In this document: positions 11,426 through 21,881 of the stretch, piece by piece
How the letters are laid out: each line of letters opens with the position of its first letter
How positions within the stretch are numbered: position 1 is the stretch's first letter
NCBI GenBank assembly: GCA_024760905.1
Contig: CM045729.1
Coordinates: 74,774,050-74,838,049, forward strand
Source of the DNA: Plotosus lineatus
Lineage: Eukaryota > Chordata > Actinopteri > Siluriformes > Plotosidae
DNA length: 64,000 nt
Direction of reading: 5' to 3'
Translations under genes and position numbers: made by a program
The notes under the pieces: generated by a model
The model's database searches: none
Seen by the model: only the letters and a program-made list of their open reading frames with translations
What the model was told of the DNA's origin: nothing

Positions 11426-11774
11426 TTCGGGCAGTGGTGGTCTAGTGGTATAAGGCGCCGGATCGCTGATCCAAAGGTCTGGGGTTTGAGTCCCACTCTC
11501 CACAAGGTTGTCACTGTCCTCCCAGTGCAGCTAACTGGGTTATCAAAGGCCGGCCATGTCTCTCACTGTCTATGGTGTGAGGCATGTAAAAGAACCATTG
11601 CTGACTTTCGACAAGAGTAGGCTGCAAAGCCGTCAGCGTGTTTCCGCCCTGCGATGGTCTGGTGAGCTGTCCAGGGTGTACTCTGCCCTCGCCCTGAGTT
11701 GGCTGGGATGGGCACCAGCCTCCTCGCGACCCTAATTAGGATAAAGCGGTTACAGAAAATGACCTGAACTGAAC
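11426..11774 (+). mobile_element. tRNA-derived SINE, family A
   Basis: A full-length 349-bp copy: tRNA-like head with TGGTCTAGTGGTATAAGG (A box) and GGGTTTGAGTCCC (B box), family body, and tail AAGCGGTTACAGAAAATGA. A perfect 9-bp TSD, AATGTGCCT, lies at 11417-11425 and 11775-11783. It sits inside hAT copy A. The corresponding site in hAT copy B (about 46045) has no SINE. Confidence 0.95.
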
Positions 11775-12125
11775 AATGTGCCTGAAATAAAAAAAAAATC
11801 CATATTTAAACTCATTTAAATTATAAGATATAATATCTGAATATCTCCGTCTCTCTCCACCCTTCTCTGCGTTCTTATTAGAAAATGTTCCGTGTTGTTT
11901 ACATACAAAAAAACACTACACCATAGCCTGACAATGAGAGCACTACTGCCAACTAGTGGAGTAGAGGTGCAATTACACTTAAAACTCAACAGTATTCCAG
12001 AAAAGCATGTTCCCAAGGGTCATACGCATTTCTCCCGAGGCATCACACTGCGCCCCCCTGGCATCATACCGCCCCCCCCCCCCAATGGGGGTGTGCCCCA
12101 CTATTTGAGAAGCACTGGCCTAATG

Positions 12126-13185
12126 TCAAGAAAGACAATCATTTAAAGGGCGGTATCTTTCCACTCACTACGAAAAGACACAGATAAGTGGGTTAATGGG
12201 TGCCAACAAGCGGTGTGCATTAAAGCCCGATGAAGCAGTCAGTCCAGGGAAGATATAGGAATTTAAATCAAATTATAATTACTTTTATGGCCTGCATTTT
12301 TTTTTTCACTGATGAATTTATATTTTTGGTGGACTTAAATTTTGACATATATAATAGACATAGTGGATACACAACTGTACTTAATTTAATTCTACTTATG
12401 CTGCTGTTAACATATACCCGTAATAATATTTATGACAAGAGATTTGAGACCTTCTTTACAGTTTATATGAAATGTATTTTAAACACATAAATAAACATAA
12501 ACAAACATATCAGTTTACAGTTGGGCCTTTACCTTTAAGACAATTATAGCAAATATAGTTATGAAATATGAAAAGTTTGATGAAAAGGCTTTAAGACACA
12601 TTTAGACCAAATAAGCTTAGATTTACTGCAGCTTCTGAAATGTGTAGGAGAGGAAAATGAGAGTGAGACTGAGAAAAAATAGGAAATTATAAAGATCAGG
12701 GTTGCCATGACAGTGTTGCCATAAACAGACTTCCACATTATAAGTTGTAATGAAGTATCAGTAAAGCAAAAATGCGTTTTCTAAATGGGTAGAACTTTTA
12801 TCACTGCTTTTCCAATCCAACAAACATGTTGATGATGATTTATGGCTTGTACTAAGTGTTCCTGAGAAAGGCTCCATCACCTGGGTCTCACACGGCTCGA
12901 CAGTAAGAGTAGGTGTAAGTGTGCTGGGCACTTCCATTGGAATACTTGAGTAACACGAAGCTAGTTTGACAATCAGATGCGTGTGGCTTCCTTTCTTGGG
13001 AAAGATTGATTGTGTTAAAAATTGTTTTGTGGCAATCGCCAGATCAATTGAACCACATTGGTTTTTATCAATCACTAACATGTCTTCATTTGCATATTTC
13101 CACTGTTTTGGGATCGATCACCTACAGATCCACTGGAATGGCTACAGTAGTCCAAGAGATGACTTGCAACTATCAACCAGCTAAG
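12126..13185. other. No recognised feature
   Basis: AT-rich DNA without repeat-family wording or convincing exons. The longest minus-strand frame (12758-13081) shows no domain I know. Confidence 0.5.
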
Positions 13186-13186
13186 C

Positions 13187-13188
<2 letters not shown>

Positions 13189-13249
<61 letters not shown>
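13189..13249. repeat. (TA)n array left of the hairpin
   Basis: About 30 uninterrupted TA units directly abut the hairpin element on its left side. Confidence 0.95.
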
Positions 13250-13254
<5 letters not shown>

Positions 13255-13298
13255 AAAATAAAAGGACAGGACAAAGACTTTCTATTGAAACTCCATTT

Positions 13299-13353
13299 AT
13301 CACTACAGATCTGTTTCGAGGGGTGGTGAAACCATCCTCTCTCTTCAGGTGAT
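13299..13353 (-). ncRNA. Hammerhead ribozyme motif, minus strand (mirror copy)
   Basis: This is the exact reverse complement of 13396-13450 and keeps every core base: CTGAAGA at 13348-13342, GAAA at 13317-13314, and the GTA cleavage triplet ending at 13304. Transcription from either strand would therefore contain one ribozyme in sense orientation and one antisense copy able to pair with it. Confidence 0.75.
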
Positions 13354-13395
13354 TATAGAAGAATCTAATCTTCTTCTATCTAATCTCTCTCTATA

Positions 13396-13450
13396 ATCAC
13401 CTGAAGAGAGAGGATGGTTTCACCACCCCTCGAAACAGATCTGTAGTGAT
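13396..13450 (+). ncRNA. Hammerhead ribozyme motif, plus strand
   Basis: Core CTGAAGA (13401-13407) fits CUGANGA. Stem II is 13408-13431 (pairs GAG/CTC and TGGT/ACCA, loop TTC). GAAA is at 13432-13435. Stem III starts ACAG...CTGT (13435-13444), then A at 13445 as the H17 base, so the NUH triplet is GTA with predicted cleavage after 13445. Stem I pairs ATCAC (13396-13400) with GTGAT (13446-13450). Stem III is only 3-4 bp, but ACAGATCTGT is a 10-nt palindrome, which would let two molecules form the dimeric hammerhead known for newt satellite and Penelope-type motifs. Activity is not shown by sequence alone. Confidence 0.75.
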
Positions 13451-13553
13451 AAATGGAGTTTCAATAGAAAGTCTTTGTCCTCTCCTTTATTTTTGTTATT
13501 TGCTCTACCAAAAGTATTGAGCACTCTCCTACGGAAGGATCTACTCAGAAAAG

Positions 13554-13757
<204 letters not shown>

Positions 13758-13761
13758 TATA

Positions 13762-14397
13762 CAGTGATCCCTCGCTACTTTGCACTTCAGTTCCTGCGGC
13801 TTCAATGCATTATGAGTTTTTCAAAAATATTCATCGAAAAAAAAAGAAATTAAGGAAAAATAGGGGAAAAGTGAAGAAAAATGCCACAAAAAAGGCCAAT
13901 TATGCAAAAACTCCCAAACAAACAAAAACAAAAAACAACCCAAAACCACCCAACAAAAAACTACAGGGATCCCTTGCTACTTCACACTTCAATTCATGCG
14001 GTTTCAGCGCATCGCAGTTTTTTAAATAATATTAATCAAATTAAAAAATAAGAAAATTAAGGAAAAATAAGGGAAAAGTTAAGGAAAATGCCACAAAACA
14101 TCGCCAATTATGCAAAAAAACCCCCAAACAAAAACAAAAAACAACCAAAACCCCCAACAAAACTACTTACATTTTTATATCAGGTGCGTGTCTGTATGTG
14201 TGTGTATTTATATTTTATTTACATCTTATGCATTATTTTTGAATGTTTAATTGTTATTATAAGCATTTATAGCATTGAATATGTATTTATTAATATTATA
14301 TACACACATACATGTACGTATACATTAGTTGATCCTAATTCGTGGAAATTTGGTGGTTTGCGGGGATGGGGGTTGGGGGGTGTCTCAGCCCCTAATG
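13762..14397 (+). mobile_element. Tigger-like MITE (GGATCCCTCGCTACTTCG family), tandem partial copies
   Basis: Two starts of the same element lie in tandem at 13762 (CAGTGATCCCTCGCTACTTT, preceded by TA) and 13964 (CAGGGATCCCTTGCTACTTC). Both are followed by the family's A-rich interior (AAAAACAAAAACAACC-type). The second runs to about 14397 without its usual right terminus. Complete relatives lie at 22469-22967, 32365-32834 and 42696-43661. TA targets and the terminal wording suggest TcMar/pogo, but no transposase is seen. Confidence 0.7.
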
Positions 14398-14579
14398 AAT
14401 GAAAATGAAAAACTAATGAAAAACCAATGAATTAACTTATTATCATGAGAAAATACACTGTCTGAATGCATGTCCACTAAGAGCTTCCGTATATACAAAA
14501 GGAAAAACATTACCAGAATTTAACGGTAATATGATTTACATGTAAAACAAATACAAATAAAAACGCTCAGGCTTTTTTT

Positions 14580-14890
14580 GTGTGGAGTTTGCATGTTTTC
14601 CTCATTTTTCTGGGTACTGTGGTTTCGTCCCACAGTCAAAAAAAAAAAAAAAAAAAAAAAATCCACATTAGGCTAATTGAGCATTGTCCCTCGGTGTGAG
14701 TGTGAATGGCTGTGCATGTTGGAACTTGAATAATCTGGCGAGCTGTTCAGGGTGTACTCCACCTTCATGCAGTGTTGGCTGAGATAGGTTCCACTCTTCT
14801 AGTGAGTCAAGTAGGATTAAACGTTTTAGCAAGTGAGTGAGAAAGTGAGCGAGTGAGTGAGTATCGGAGGAAAAAAATAGAGTACCTGGT
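14580..14890 (+). mobile_element. V-SINE-like repeat, 5'-truncated
   Basis: It contains the conserved core (GTGTGGAGTTTGCATG, then TCCCACAGTC), a poly-A expansion at 14638-14660, and a tail (GGCGAGCTGTTCAGGGTGTA ... AAGTAGGATTAAACG). That tail is shared with SINE family A. The tRNA-like head is missing. Confidence 0.65.
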
Positions 14891-15362
14891 AGAAGCCCAC
14901 ACAAGCATGGGGAGAACATTCAAATGCTACACAAAAGGTCCAAACGGTAGCAAAAACCTGTGGAGAAGAAAGGGCCGTCTGGACTGTTACTGATAATTCA
15001 AATTTTCTTATCAGAAGATTAACACTTCCTATAATAATTATAATTCCCCCCACAGACGCTTTATTTTTAAATCAATTTTCATAAAAACAAACACAACATA
15101 CCTTGGATAATTGCCAAGGTGTATGCAATGTTTTATTCAAAAACTCATTATCATATTATTTTTATCAAGAGTTCTATATTATGTGCTTTCTCATAAACAT
15201 CACATTTGTTTCGCCGAGTTGATCTGTTTTGTAATTATTGCACCTAAACCAATTAAAATAAGTTTCTGTCATGTTGCCTGTTTTTGGAGTTGAGTTAGTA
15301 TACCTCAGGTACCAAATACATGAAATAAACTATTCATGATGCCTTGGTCACCGTGTTCAGAG
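14891..15362. other. No recognised feature
   Basis: AT-rich, apart from a V-SINE-like GAGAACATTCAAATGCTA fragment near 14910. Nothing else can be supported. Confidence 0.45.
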
Positions 15363-16051
15363 AATGAGAATAATCCGTTCCCAGGTCCCCATAAAACATA
15401 ATTTTCTACTAAATAAGCCTTAAAACTACACAAAAATATACCTTATTTTATGTATAATAAATGTGCTATTGTATTGTAATTAAAGAAATAAACTGTACTG
15501 TATAATAAAGTCGTTTTATTTACCTTTGTGATGGTAGTTGATGGCTTGATGGAATGGAGTGGGAGGAGGAGGGAGGGAGGGACTTACTGTTTGGAAGGAG
15601 TGTTTGGAAACGCCTACTGTTTGGAAACACCCTTAGCCACACACGCACCCTTAATAGCTTCCTTGTTCTTAAGGATGGTAGCAATGGTAGACTTAGCGTA
15701 CTGGTACTGGGACGCTGAGTCACACAAACGCACACCTCGTTCGTGTTTTTCAATGATCTCCGCCTGTGCTGGGGTCTTTTTCGGTCCCATAATAGCAAAA
15801 GTACACTCAATATGGTCCAAAATGTCTATCAAACACAAACCACGTCCGTACTCAAAGAAAGGGGGTGACGAACTGGGACGCCGTGAGCGTGCGTCAACTT
15901 TTCGTGGCTGCCACCGTGGCGCTGTTCGACCGCGTGGTTTGGTTCGTCCGCCGAAAACTAGTTCGTCAGCAGAGACGATATGCTCGTAAATTTAATGTTC
16001 TTGAGGCGAAAAGTTTGTGAGCTTAAGCGTTCGTCAGCGGAGGTTTTACTG
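15363..16051 (-). mobile_element. Tigger-like MITE with HTH ORF, copy 1 (one end missing)
   Basis: The right end, GCGGAGGTTTTACTG followed by TA, is the inverse of CAGTAAAACCTCCGC. The left ~85 bp including the other terminus is absent. The minus strand holds a short ORF (15838-15614) with GPKKTPAQAEIIEKHERG and STIATILKNKEAI. This looks like the N-terminal helix-turn-helix of pogo/Tigger transposases, ending in a stop after about 60 residues. Nearly identical copies lie at 25849-26638 and 51449-52237. Confidence 0.85.
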
Positions 16052-16109
16052 TACATAAAACAGAAAAAAAGGACTTTTAATGCTGTTATTATATATGTAA
16101 ACTTAGATG

Positions 16110-16830
16110 AGGGTGTTTCTGTATCAATACTCCTCCTTTCCTTGTGTGGGTTTCCTCTGAGCACTCTGGTTTCCTCCAACAGTCCAAAGATTTGAACATT
16201 AAGCAAATTCTTCTTCTTTTTCTTCTTCCTTTCCTTTCAGCTGTTCCCTTCAGTGGTGGCCACAGCTAATCATCTGCCTCCATTTCACCCTATCCTCTGT
16301 ATCATCTCATCTTACTCCAACTACCTTCATGTCCTCCTTCACCACATCCATAAATCTTCTCTTTGGTCTTCCTCTGGGCCTTCTGCCTGGTAGTTCCAAC
16401 CTCAGCATCCTATTACCAATATACTCACTATCCCTCCTCTGTACATGTCCAAACCATCTCAATCTAGCCTCTCTGACTTTGTCTCCAAAACCTCTTACAT
16501 GTGCTGCCCCCCTGATGTACTCATTCCTGATCGTATCCATCCTCGTTACTCCCAAAGAGAACCTCAACATTTTTATCTCTGCTACCTCCAGCTCTGCCTC
16601 CTGTCTTTTCCCCAGGGCCGCTGTTTCTCAACCATACAACATCGTTGGGCTTAGGCTAATTGACCGTTTTAAATTGACCCCAGGGGGATATGAGTGTGAA
16701 ATGTTATGTGTATGTTGCGAGCTGTTCAGGGTGTACCCTATCTTTTCCAAGTGCTGACTGAGATAGGCTCCAGACTACCTGTAACCCTAATAAGATTCAG
16801 CAGTTTGGAAAATAAATGAATAAAAGGGGG
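16110..16830 (+). mobile_element. V-SINE-like repeat split by an RTE tail
   Basis: The left half (16110-16204) has CTTGTGTGGGTTTCCTCTGA and CCAACAGTCCAAAGA. The right half (about 16645-16830) resumes with TTAGGCTAATTGACCG and ends with the shared tail (GCGAGCTGTTCAGGGTGTAC ... AATAAGATTCAGC). The two halves are continuous once the RTE at about 16205-16643 is removed. Confidence 0.65.
16205..16643 (-). mobile_element. RTE (Expander-like) 3' end, 5'-truncated
   Basis: It starts with the (TTC)n tail and GGCTGTTCCCTTCAG (minus-strand 3' terminus) and runs back through RRFMDVVKEDMKVVGVR, ELPGRRPRGRPK and MLRFSLGVTRMD to about 16643. Inserted in a V-SINE. The TSD is not clear. Confidence 0.9.
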
Positions 16831-17905
16831 TACATCAGTATAACCTACAGCAAGTACATTACAATTTACTGTATTTTCACTCCATCCATGGATTGGGCCC
16901 CATCCCAAAAGGTTCATGGGATTCCTCTTTCCTGAGAATGAAGAAGAGGCAGTTTTTGTATTCCCTCAAGCATATTCAGAAGTATCCAGATACTTAACAA
17001 ACCTATGTAATGGTCTATGGATTCAGTGTATCATGCAATGGAGTCAGAGATGTTCTGCCGGTTTGTGCCCCACCAGCCTCTTAAAAATGAAATGGCACTG
17101 TTGGGGGAACCTACTTGAAAGCCACTACAGGCCACTGTTGGAGGACAGAGTGCATATGAGATGGACAAACATCATGTTCTCCACAGCAGATCTATTGCAT
17201 CCATGAGCACTGAAATATTCTGTCAGAACTGAGAGGAAGTAGTCAGGATGTAAGTTCAGAGCATGTTGTCGATTAAAACTTCCAGGATGTAATTGTTAAC
17301 ATGATCCAAATGGTGAAACCAAGAAAAAAAAAAAGAGAAGAATCCACATTGAGAACTCATGCTCTGCAAACCCAGAAGAAGAGATGTACAATGGAGGGGA
17401 TCATCTGAGGAGATAATGTGACATGATCAAGTTAACTCCCTCAGAAAGAAACACATTCGTTCACTCCAGGCTTCAAAAAGCCCGAATGATATATTTAAAC
17501 GTCTGAAAAATTTGAATCTCAAATGCCATCATGTTCTGTGACCTTTGGAGTTAGATCAATGAGATGATTAAGTTATATTGACATGCCAACTTCAAGGATC
17601 CCACATAATTCGACCATGCCAGCACAGTATGAGTCATACGCCTGGTACAATGAGCAGAAATGTGTGTGAGACTGATTTAAATTAATCAAAACATCCATTT
17701 CCTCTTCCTCTCAGGCACTATGCACAAGCAATTGCAATTCTAATACATTTACATAATGCAATACTGTAGCATAAAAAATTCTCAACTTGGTGCTGGAATC
17801 TGACATCTACAGTTAAATAAAAAGACTTGACCAGTCAACAAAACAATATAAAACAAAACAAAACAAATTACACACACTTTTGAATGTAGTGGCCAATACC
17901 CTCGA
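16831..17905. other. No recognised feature
   Basis: The longest plus frame (16916-17206) has no domain I recognise and no codon or splice support. The rest is AT-rich. Confidence 0.5.
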
Positions 17906-17912
17906 AAACTGT

Positions 17913-18190
17913 GGGGCTGGTAGCATAGTGGTTAGAGTGTGGCGCTCATGATCGGAAGGTTGTGTGTTCAAATCCCACTTCGACCCCCACTGTGCTAAAA
18001 CCCCTGGGCAAGGTCTTAACCACAAGTTTCCCCTTGTTCACCCAGCAGTATAAATGGGTACCAGTAAAAATATCCTGGGAAGCTGATCTACGATGGACTA
18101 GCGTCCCATCCAGGAACTTCTGGTTGCTTCACGCTACAGAAACCGGGGATTACCACTAGGCTCAGGTGTAAAAACCCAACAGACTTTACC
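17913..18190 (+). mobile_element. tRNA-derived SINE, family B
   Basis: The head contains TGGTAGCATAGTGGTTAGAG (A box) and GGTTGTGTGTTCAAATCCC (B box). The body includes CCCTGGGCAAGGTCTTAACC and GTATAAATGGGTACC, and the end GGTGTAAAAACCCAACAGAC. Minus-strand relatives occur at 41612-41943, 47905-48127 and 55395-55716. Confidence 0.85.
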
Positions 18191-18450
18191 TACCTCCCCT
18201 CCAAAGCTGCCTCTTTGTTTCCCTTTTGCCATCCTTCCCTCCCTATGAACTTGACCAGCTAGCATTCCTGGGCTCACAAGGATGGCACATATTTGAGCCT
18301 GTGATCTCTAGATGATCGAAGGAACACATTTCAGTCGCCCCAGACAGGAGACCAAACATCCACCTGTTTACATTTTGGTATTTTTATATTTTTGTATGGT
18401 ACCCATACAAACATGTGGATAGATGGATGATCATATGATTCCTGAAAAAT

Positions 18451-18606
18451 CAGGTCTTCTTCTTCTTTTCCTTTCGGCTGTTCCCTTCAGGGGTCGCCAC
18501 AGCAAATGATCTGCCTCCATCTCACCCTGTCCTCTGCATCTTCTACTCTTACTCCAACTACTTTCACGTCCGCCTTCACCACATCCATAAATCTTCTCTT
18601 TGGTCT
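18451..18606 (-). mobile_element. RTE 3' end, short 5'-truncated copy
   Basis: (TTC)n tail, GGCTGTTCCCTTCAGGGGTC, then the last ORF codons to CTTTGGTCTTC at 18606. About 156 bp long. Confidence 0.88.
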
Positions 18607-19433
18607 TCAACGTTTTATTAAGTTCTCCAAAGTATAGATCATTTAGACATTTCCAGCATTTATTCACACTCTGGGGATGTGATGCTCTTGATTTCTTGCC
18701 AGGCTAAAATTCAATTGTGTCTGTAAATGGATCTCTTTTATCATCTTTCAAAACATGCTGTTACTCAAAAACTTTGTTTTTTTTTTTCCTCTTCACTATT
18801 TAAGTCAAAGGGAAATAAAGTGTGTATAATCTCCTCCTCTTTGGTTAAAAATAACTTTGACAAGAAGGATAAGAACGCTTTGCCTGGTCTGGTAAAGGGT
18901 TTCCCGGAGAGGTGTAAATTATGAGAAAGTCTTTGAGGTTCTCATCTGTGGCTTTGCAAAATGTCATCTATTGTCCTTTAGCCCCTGGACCTGTCTTTCT
19001 TCTTTCACATTTGATGAGGAAAAAAAAGAGACAAAAGCAAGGTGATCATTTACAATATTTCACAGGCTTATAGTGATGTGCTTTTTCTATTTTACACATA
19101 TAACCAGAGATATTACAACACACTCTGTAAGAGAACGTTTCGGGGGTCAGTGCTTTGTAATAGTCAGTAAGTTTTGCGGCAGGTTTTTCTGTAAGAAGTT
19201 ATGCCAAGCATTTTATCTTTATTAAATTGAATACAGAGAATAACGACAGGCAGGGAGCTGAACAATGTCTGTTTATGGTCGCTCTAATGGCAGTGATAAT
19301 TGAAAACATCAGTGCTGTCCTGATTATGAAGCCTCAGTGACACAGTAATTAAAAATGTCTCATTTTTTCTCACTGAAGATGACAACCTTATCCATCACAT
19401 CAAGTGTGACTCTAAATGGATGAAAATGTTCTT

Positions 19434-19435
<2 letters not shown>
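18607..19435. other. No recognised feature
   Basis: AT-rich DNA. No repeat family, RNA gene or exon can be supported. Confidence 0.5.
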
Positions 19436-19478
<43 letters not shown>

Positions 19479-19510
19479 TGATGATGATGGTGATGATGAT
19501 GATGATGATG

Positions 19511-19543
<33 letters not shown>

Positions 19544-19545
19544 GT
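19436..19545. repeat. (AAT)n(GAT)n(ATT)n compound trinucleotide array
   Basis: AAT/TAA units (to about 19476) pass into GAT units with one GGT, then into ATT/TTA units to 19544. The two outer tracts are reverse complements and can fold on each other around the GAT block. Confidence 0.95.
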
Positions 19546-19864
19546 CATTGCCAGATTGCTCTGGACAGAAATAATACATGTCTGGACATGCTGACTGTAG
19601 CAGTGCTCCCTTTAATGTCTTTCCAAATGTGAAACCACTTGTGAAAGAAAGAAAAAGGCAACCAGTGTGATTGAAAAAAATCTCAAACATCTAACTTCAT
19701 TTAAAAATTTTATTTGAAAAGAAAAATGAGGACTATAGGGTTTACTTATAAAAACCAAAAGCTTCAGGCTCGACTCAACTTGTCTGAATGAGCCTAACTG
19801 AACTTAATGAGACTGATGCGAGGCACTGTAGCAGAGCATTCTACATGCATTTCATCATTTTCTG

Positions 19865-20193
19865 TAACCACTTAATACTAATTAGGGTTGCAGGGAGGCT
19901 GGCGCCCATCCCAGCCGACTCCGGGCGAGGGCAGAGTACACCCTGGACAGCCCACCAGGCCATCACAGGGTGGAAACTCACTGACAGCTTTTCAGCTACT
20001 CTTGTCGAAGGTCAGCAATGGTTCTTTTACATGAACCTCACTCCATAGACAGTGAGAGACCTGGCCGAACTTTTGATAACCCAGTTGGCTGCACTGGGGG
20101 AGACAGTGACAACCTTGTGGAGAGTGGGACTCGAGCCCCCAACCTTACAATCAGTGATCCAGCGCCCTGTACCACTAGGCCACTGCTGCCCCG
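19865..20193 (-). mobile_element. tRNA-derived SINE, family A
   Basis: Full-length minus copy with tail at the left (TTTTCTGTAACCACTTAATA) and tRNA-like head at the right. A perfect 13-bp TSD, TACATGCATTTCA, lies at 19852-19864 and 20194-20206. Confidence 0.95.
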
Positions 20194-20301
20194 TACATGC
20201 ATTTCAAGGAAACGTTATCCTGTAAATCAAACCATATAAAATATATTCTGTAGTAATAGCTAAATATTATAAGCTTTACTGCACAACTTCTTTAAAAAAT
20301 T

Positions 20302-20615
20302 ATGGTGGCCTGCTGGTAGGGTGCTAACTTACTGATCTGAAGATTGGGGGTCCAAGCCGCACCATCAGCTGTCCTCCCCAGTGCAGCTAACTAAAGGCCA
20401 GCCATGTCTCTCACCGTCTGTAGTGAGAAACATGTGAAAGATCCATTGTTGTCTGTAAAGAGTAAGCCTTTGAGCTGCAATCAGATTGTTTCTACCCCGC
20501 GATAGCCTGGCGAGCTGTCCAGCATGTACTCGGCCCTCACCCAGAGTTGACTGAAATGAGCACCAGCCTTCTTGCAACCCTAATTAGGACTAAGCGGTTC
20601 AGAAAATTAATGAAT
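20302..20615 (+). mobile_element. tRNA-derived SINE, family A (diverged)
   Basis: The head is TGGTGGCCTGCTGGTAGGGT and GGGGGTCCAAGCCGC. The body ends with CCTAATTAGGACTAAGCGG and TTCAGAAAATTAATGAAT. More diverged than its neighbours. TSD not certain. Confidence 0.85.
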
Positions 20616-20827
20616 ATTACAAATTATTTAACTAATTTGTGGCCCCATGCCCCATGCATGAACCTGATAACACACAGATTCATGAATAGAATAATCTGTA
20701 AATTTCTTATATCCGAATTAGAAATTGATTTTAGGATTATGGCGACTTTCATACAAATGCATCTTATTAAACAGAAATTTACGTTGAAGAAATTTTCAAC
20801 AACTTTTTCAAACATGACCAACTAAAA

Positions 20828-20960
20828 TTGCCCTGCGGTGGCCTGGTGAGCTGTCCAGGGTGTACTCTGCCCTCGCCCAGAGTCAGCTGGGATGGGCGCC
20901 AGTCTCCCCATGACCCTAATTAGGATTAAGCGGTTACAGAAAATGAACTGAACTAACTAA
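20828..20960 (+). mobile_element. SINE family A tail, 5'-truncated
   Basis: Contains only the 3' segment GCCTGGTGAGCTGTCCAGGG to AAGCGGTTACAGAAAATGAA, about 130 bp. Confidence 0.85.
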
Positions 20961-21019
20961 AATCTTGGGAGCATGTGGGTTATCAGGTTCATGTGCGGCG
21001 GCACAGAAATAAAAGTCCA

Positions 21020-21260
21020 TATGTGACGCGCTCCACCGAATGTAGGCGGTGTCGCAACTGACACCGGAGCTTTTGAAACAAAACGCGGCTTATTCAGACT
21101 TCCAAACTTTCAAGTAAGCAAGTGAATGTTGAGTACTAAACAAGTGTTCAAAGCGCACTTACTTACTTGACAGATCGGAAGTCCGGATAAGTCGCGTTTT
21201 GTCTCAAAGGCTCCGGTGTCAGTTGCGACACCGCCTACATTCGGTGGAGCTCGTCACATA
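21020..21260. repeat. CpG-rich foldback element
   Basis: Arms 21020-21124 and 21156-21260 are imperfect reverse complements, starting TATGTGACGCGCTCCACC and ending GGTGGAGCTCGTCACATA, with a 31-nt loop. The arms are CpG-rich in an AT-rich setting. There is no ORF. It is probably a foldback/MITE-type transposon, but I do not recognise the family. Confidence 0.8.
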
Positions 21261-21864
21261 TTTTCTTGATAAATTCTTCATAATATAAGATTACACTATA
21301 AAACTAACTGATACTACTTTATTAAAAAAAAAGTGGCTTTGGCATTGAAAATAATGAATTGAGGTTGGCTACAGCATCTCATTAATGCAAGATTTATAAA
21401 TCTTCAGAAAATCACATCTCACCAGTGCTCTCCAGTTCCATCATATGAAGTATTAAACGATATCAGTGTGATTATTGAATCGAGACGGAATACGTTGTCC
21501 ACTTCTTCTTTTCATAAATACTAAGACATACGATATACGCTAATCAACTATAACGTATAAATCCGACAGGTAAAGTGATTAGCATTTATCTCATTACATG
21601 ACATCTGTACGGAGTGAAATATATTTGTGAGAAAGAGTCAGTTCCCAGATTTGATGTGAAGCAGGAAAAAAAAAAAGAGCAAGGAAAAAACATATATTTT
21701 TGACAAGGACCAAATTGTCATGACTCGAAGACCAAGTAATAGCAAAGGGAGTGATTAGCGGTCCGCGTGGTCTGATCCCATAAAAGAGCAAAAATTGAAA
21801 AAGTGAATGCTAGCTATGATAAAAGGGTCTTAGAACACTTAGCGCATTGCAGATTTCAACACAT
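21261..21864. other. No recognised feature
   Basis: AT-rich spacer between the foldback element and the hybrid SINE. Nothing supported. Confidence 0.5.
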
Positions 21865-21881
21865 CAGTGTATCAGTAGACC

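Larger units (their letters stand above)
8245..12117. mobile_element. hAT-type non-autonomous element, copy A, with two nested insertions
   Basis: The left end is CAGTGTTTTTCAATTATTTT and the right end is the inverse of CAGTGCTTCTCAAATAG, as in hAT (Charlie-like) termini. Flanking 8-mers GTCTAATA (8237-8244) and GCCTAATG (12118-12125) are a slightly decayed TSD. Poly-C runs follow each terminus. Without the RTE at 8442-11335 and the SINE at 11426-11774 the element is only about 0.6 kb. A longer relative lies at 45773-47040. Confidence 0.85.
13251..13497. mobile_element. Hairpin (inverted repeat) element carrying two hammerhead motifs
   Basis: Arms 13251-13358 and 13391-13497 are reverse complements over about 107 nt with one mismatch and one gap visible. 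A 32-nt spacer (13359-13390) separates them and itself holds a small AGAAG/CTTCT inverted repeat. Each arm contains an identical 55-nt hammerhead ribozyme motif pointing outwards. Hammerheads are known in Penelope-like retroelements (in the terminal pLTRs) and retrozymes, so this may be an inverted pLTR pair. No RT or GIY-YIG sequence is seen nearby. Confidence 0.8.

Noticed and set aside
16916..17206. 96-codon plus-strand ORF as a host gene
   Set aside because: No recognisable domain, no splice context and no repeat of the frame in related sequence; ORFs of this length occur by chance in 64 kb.
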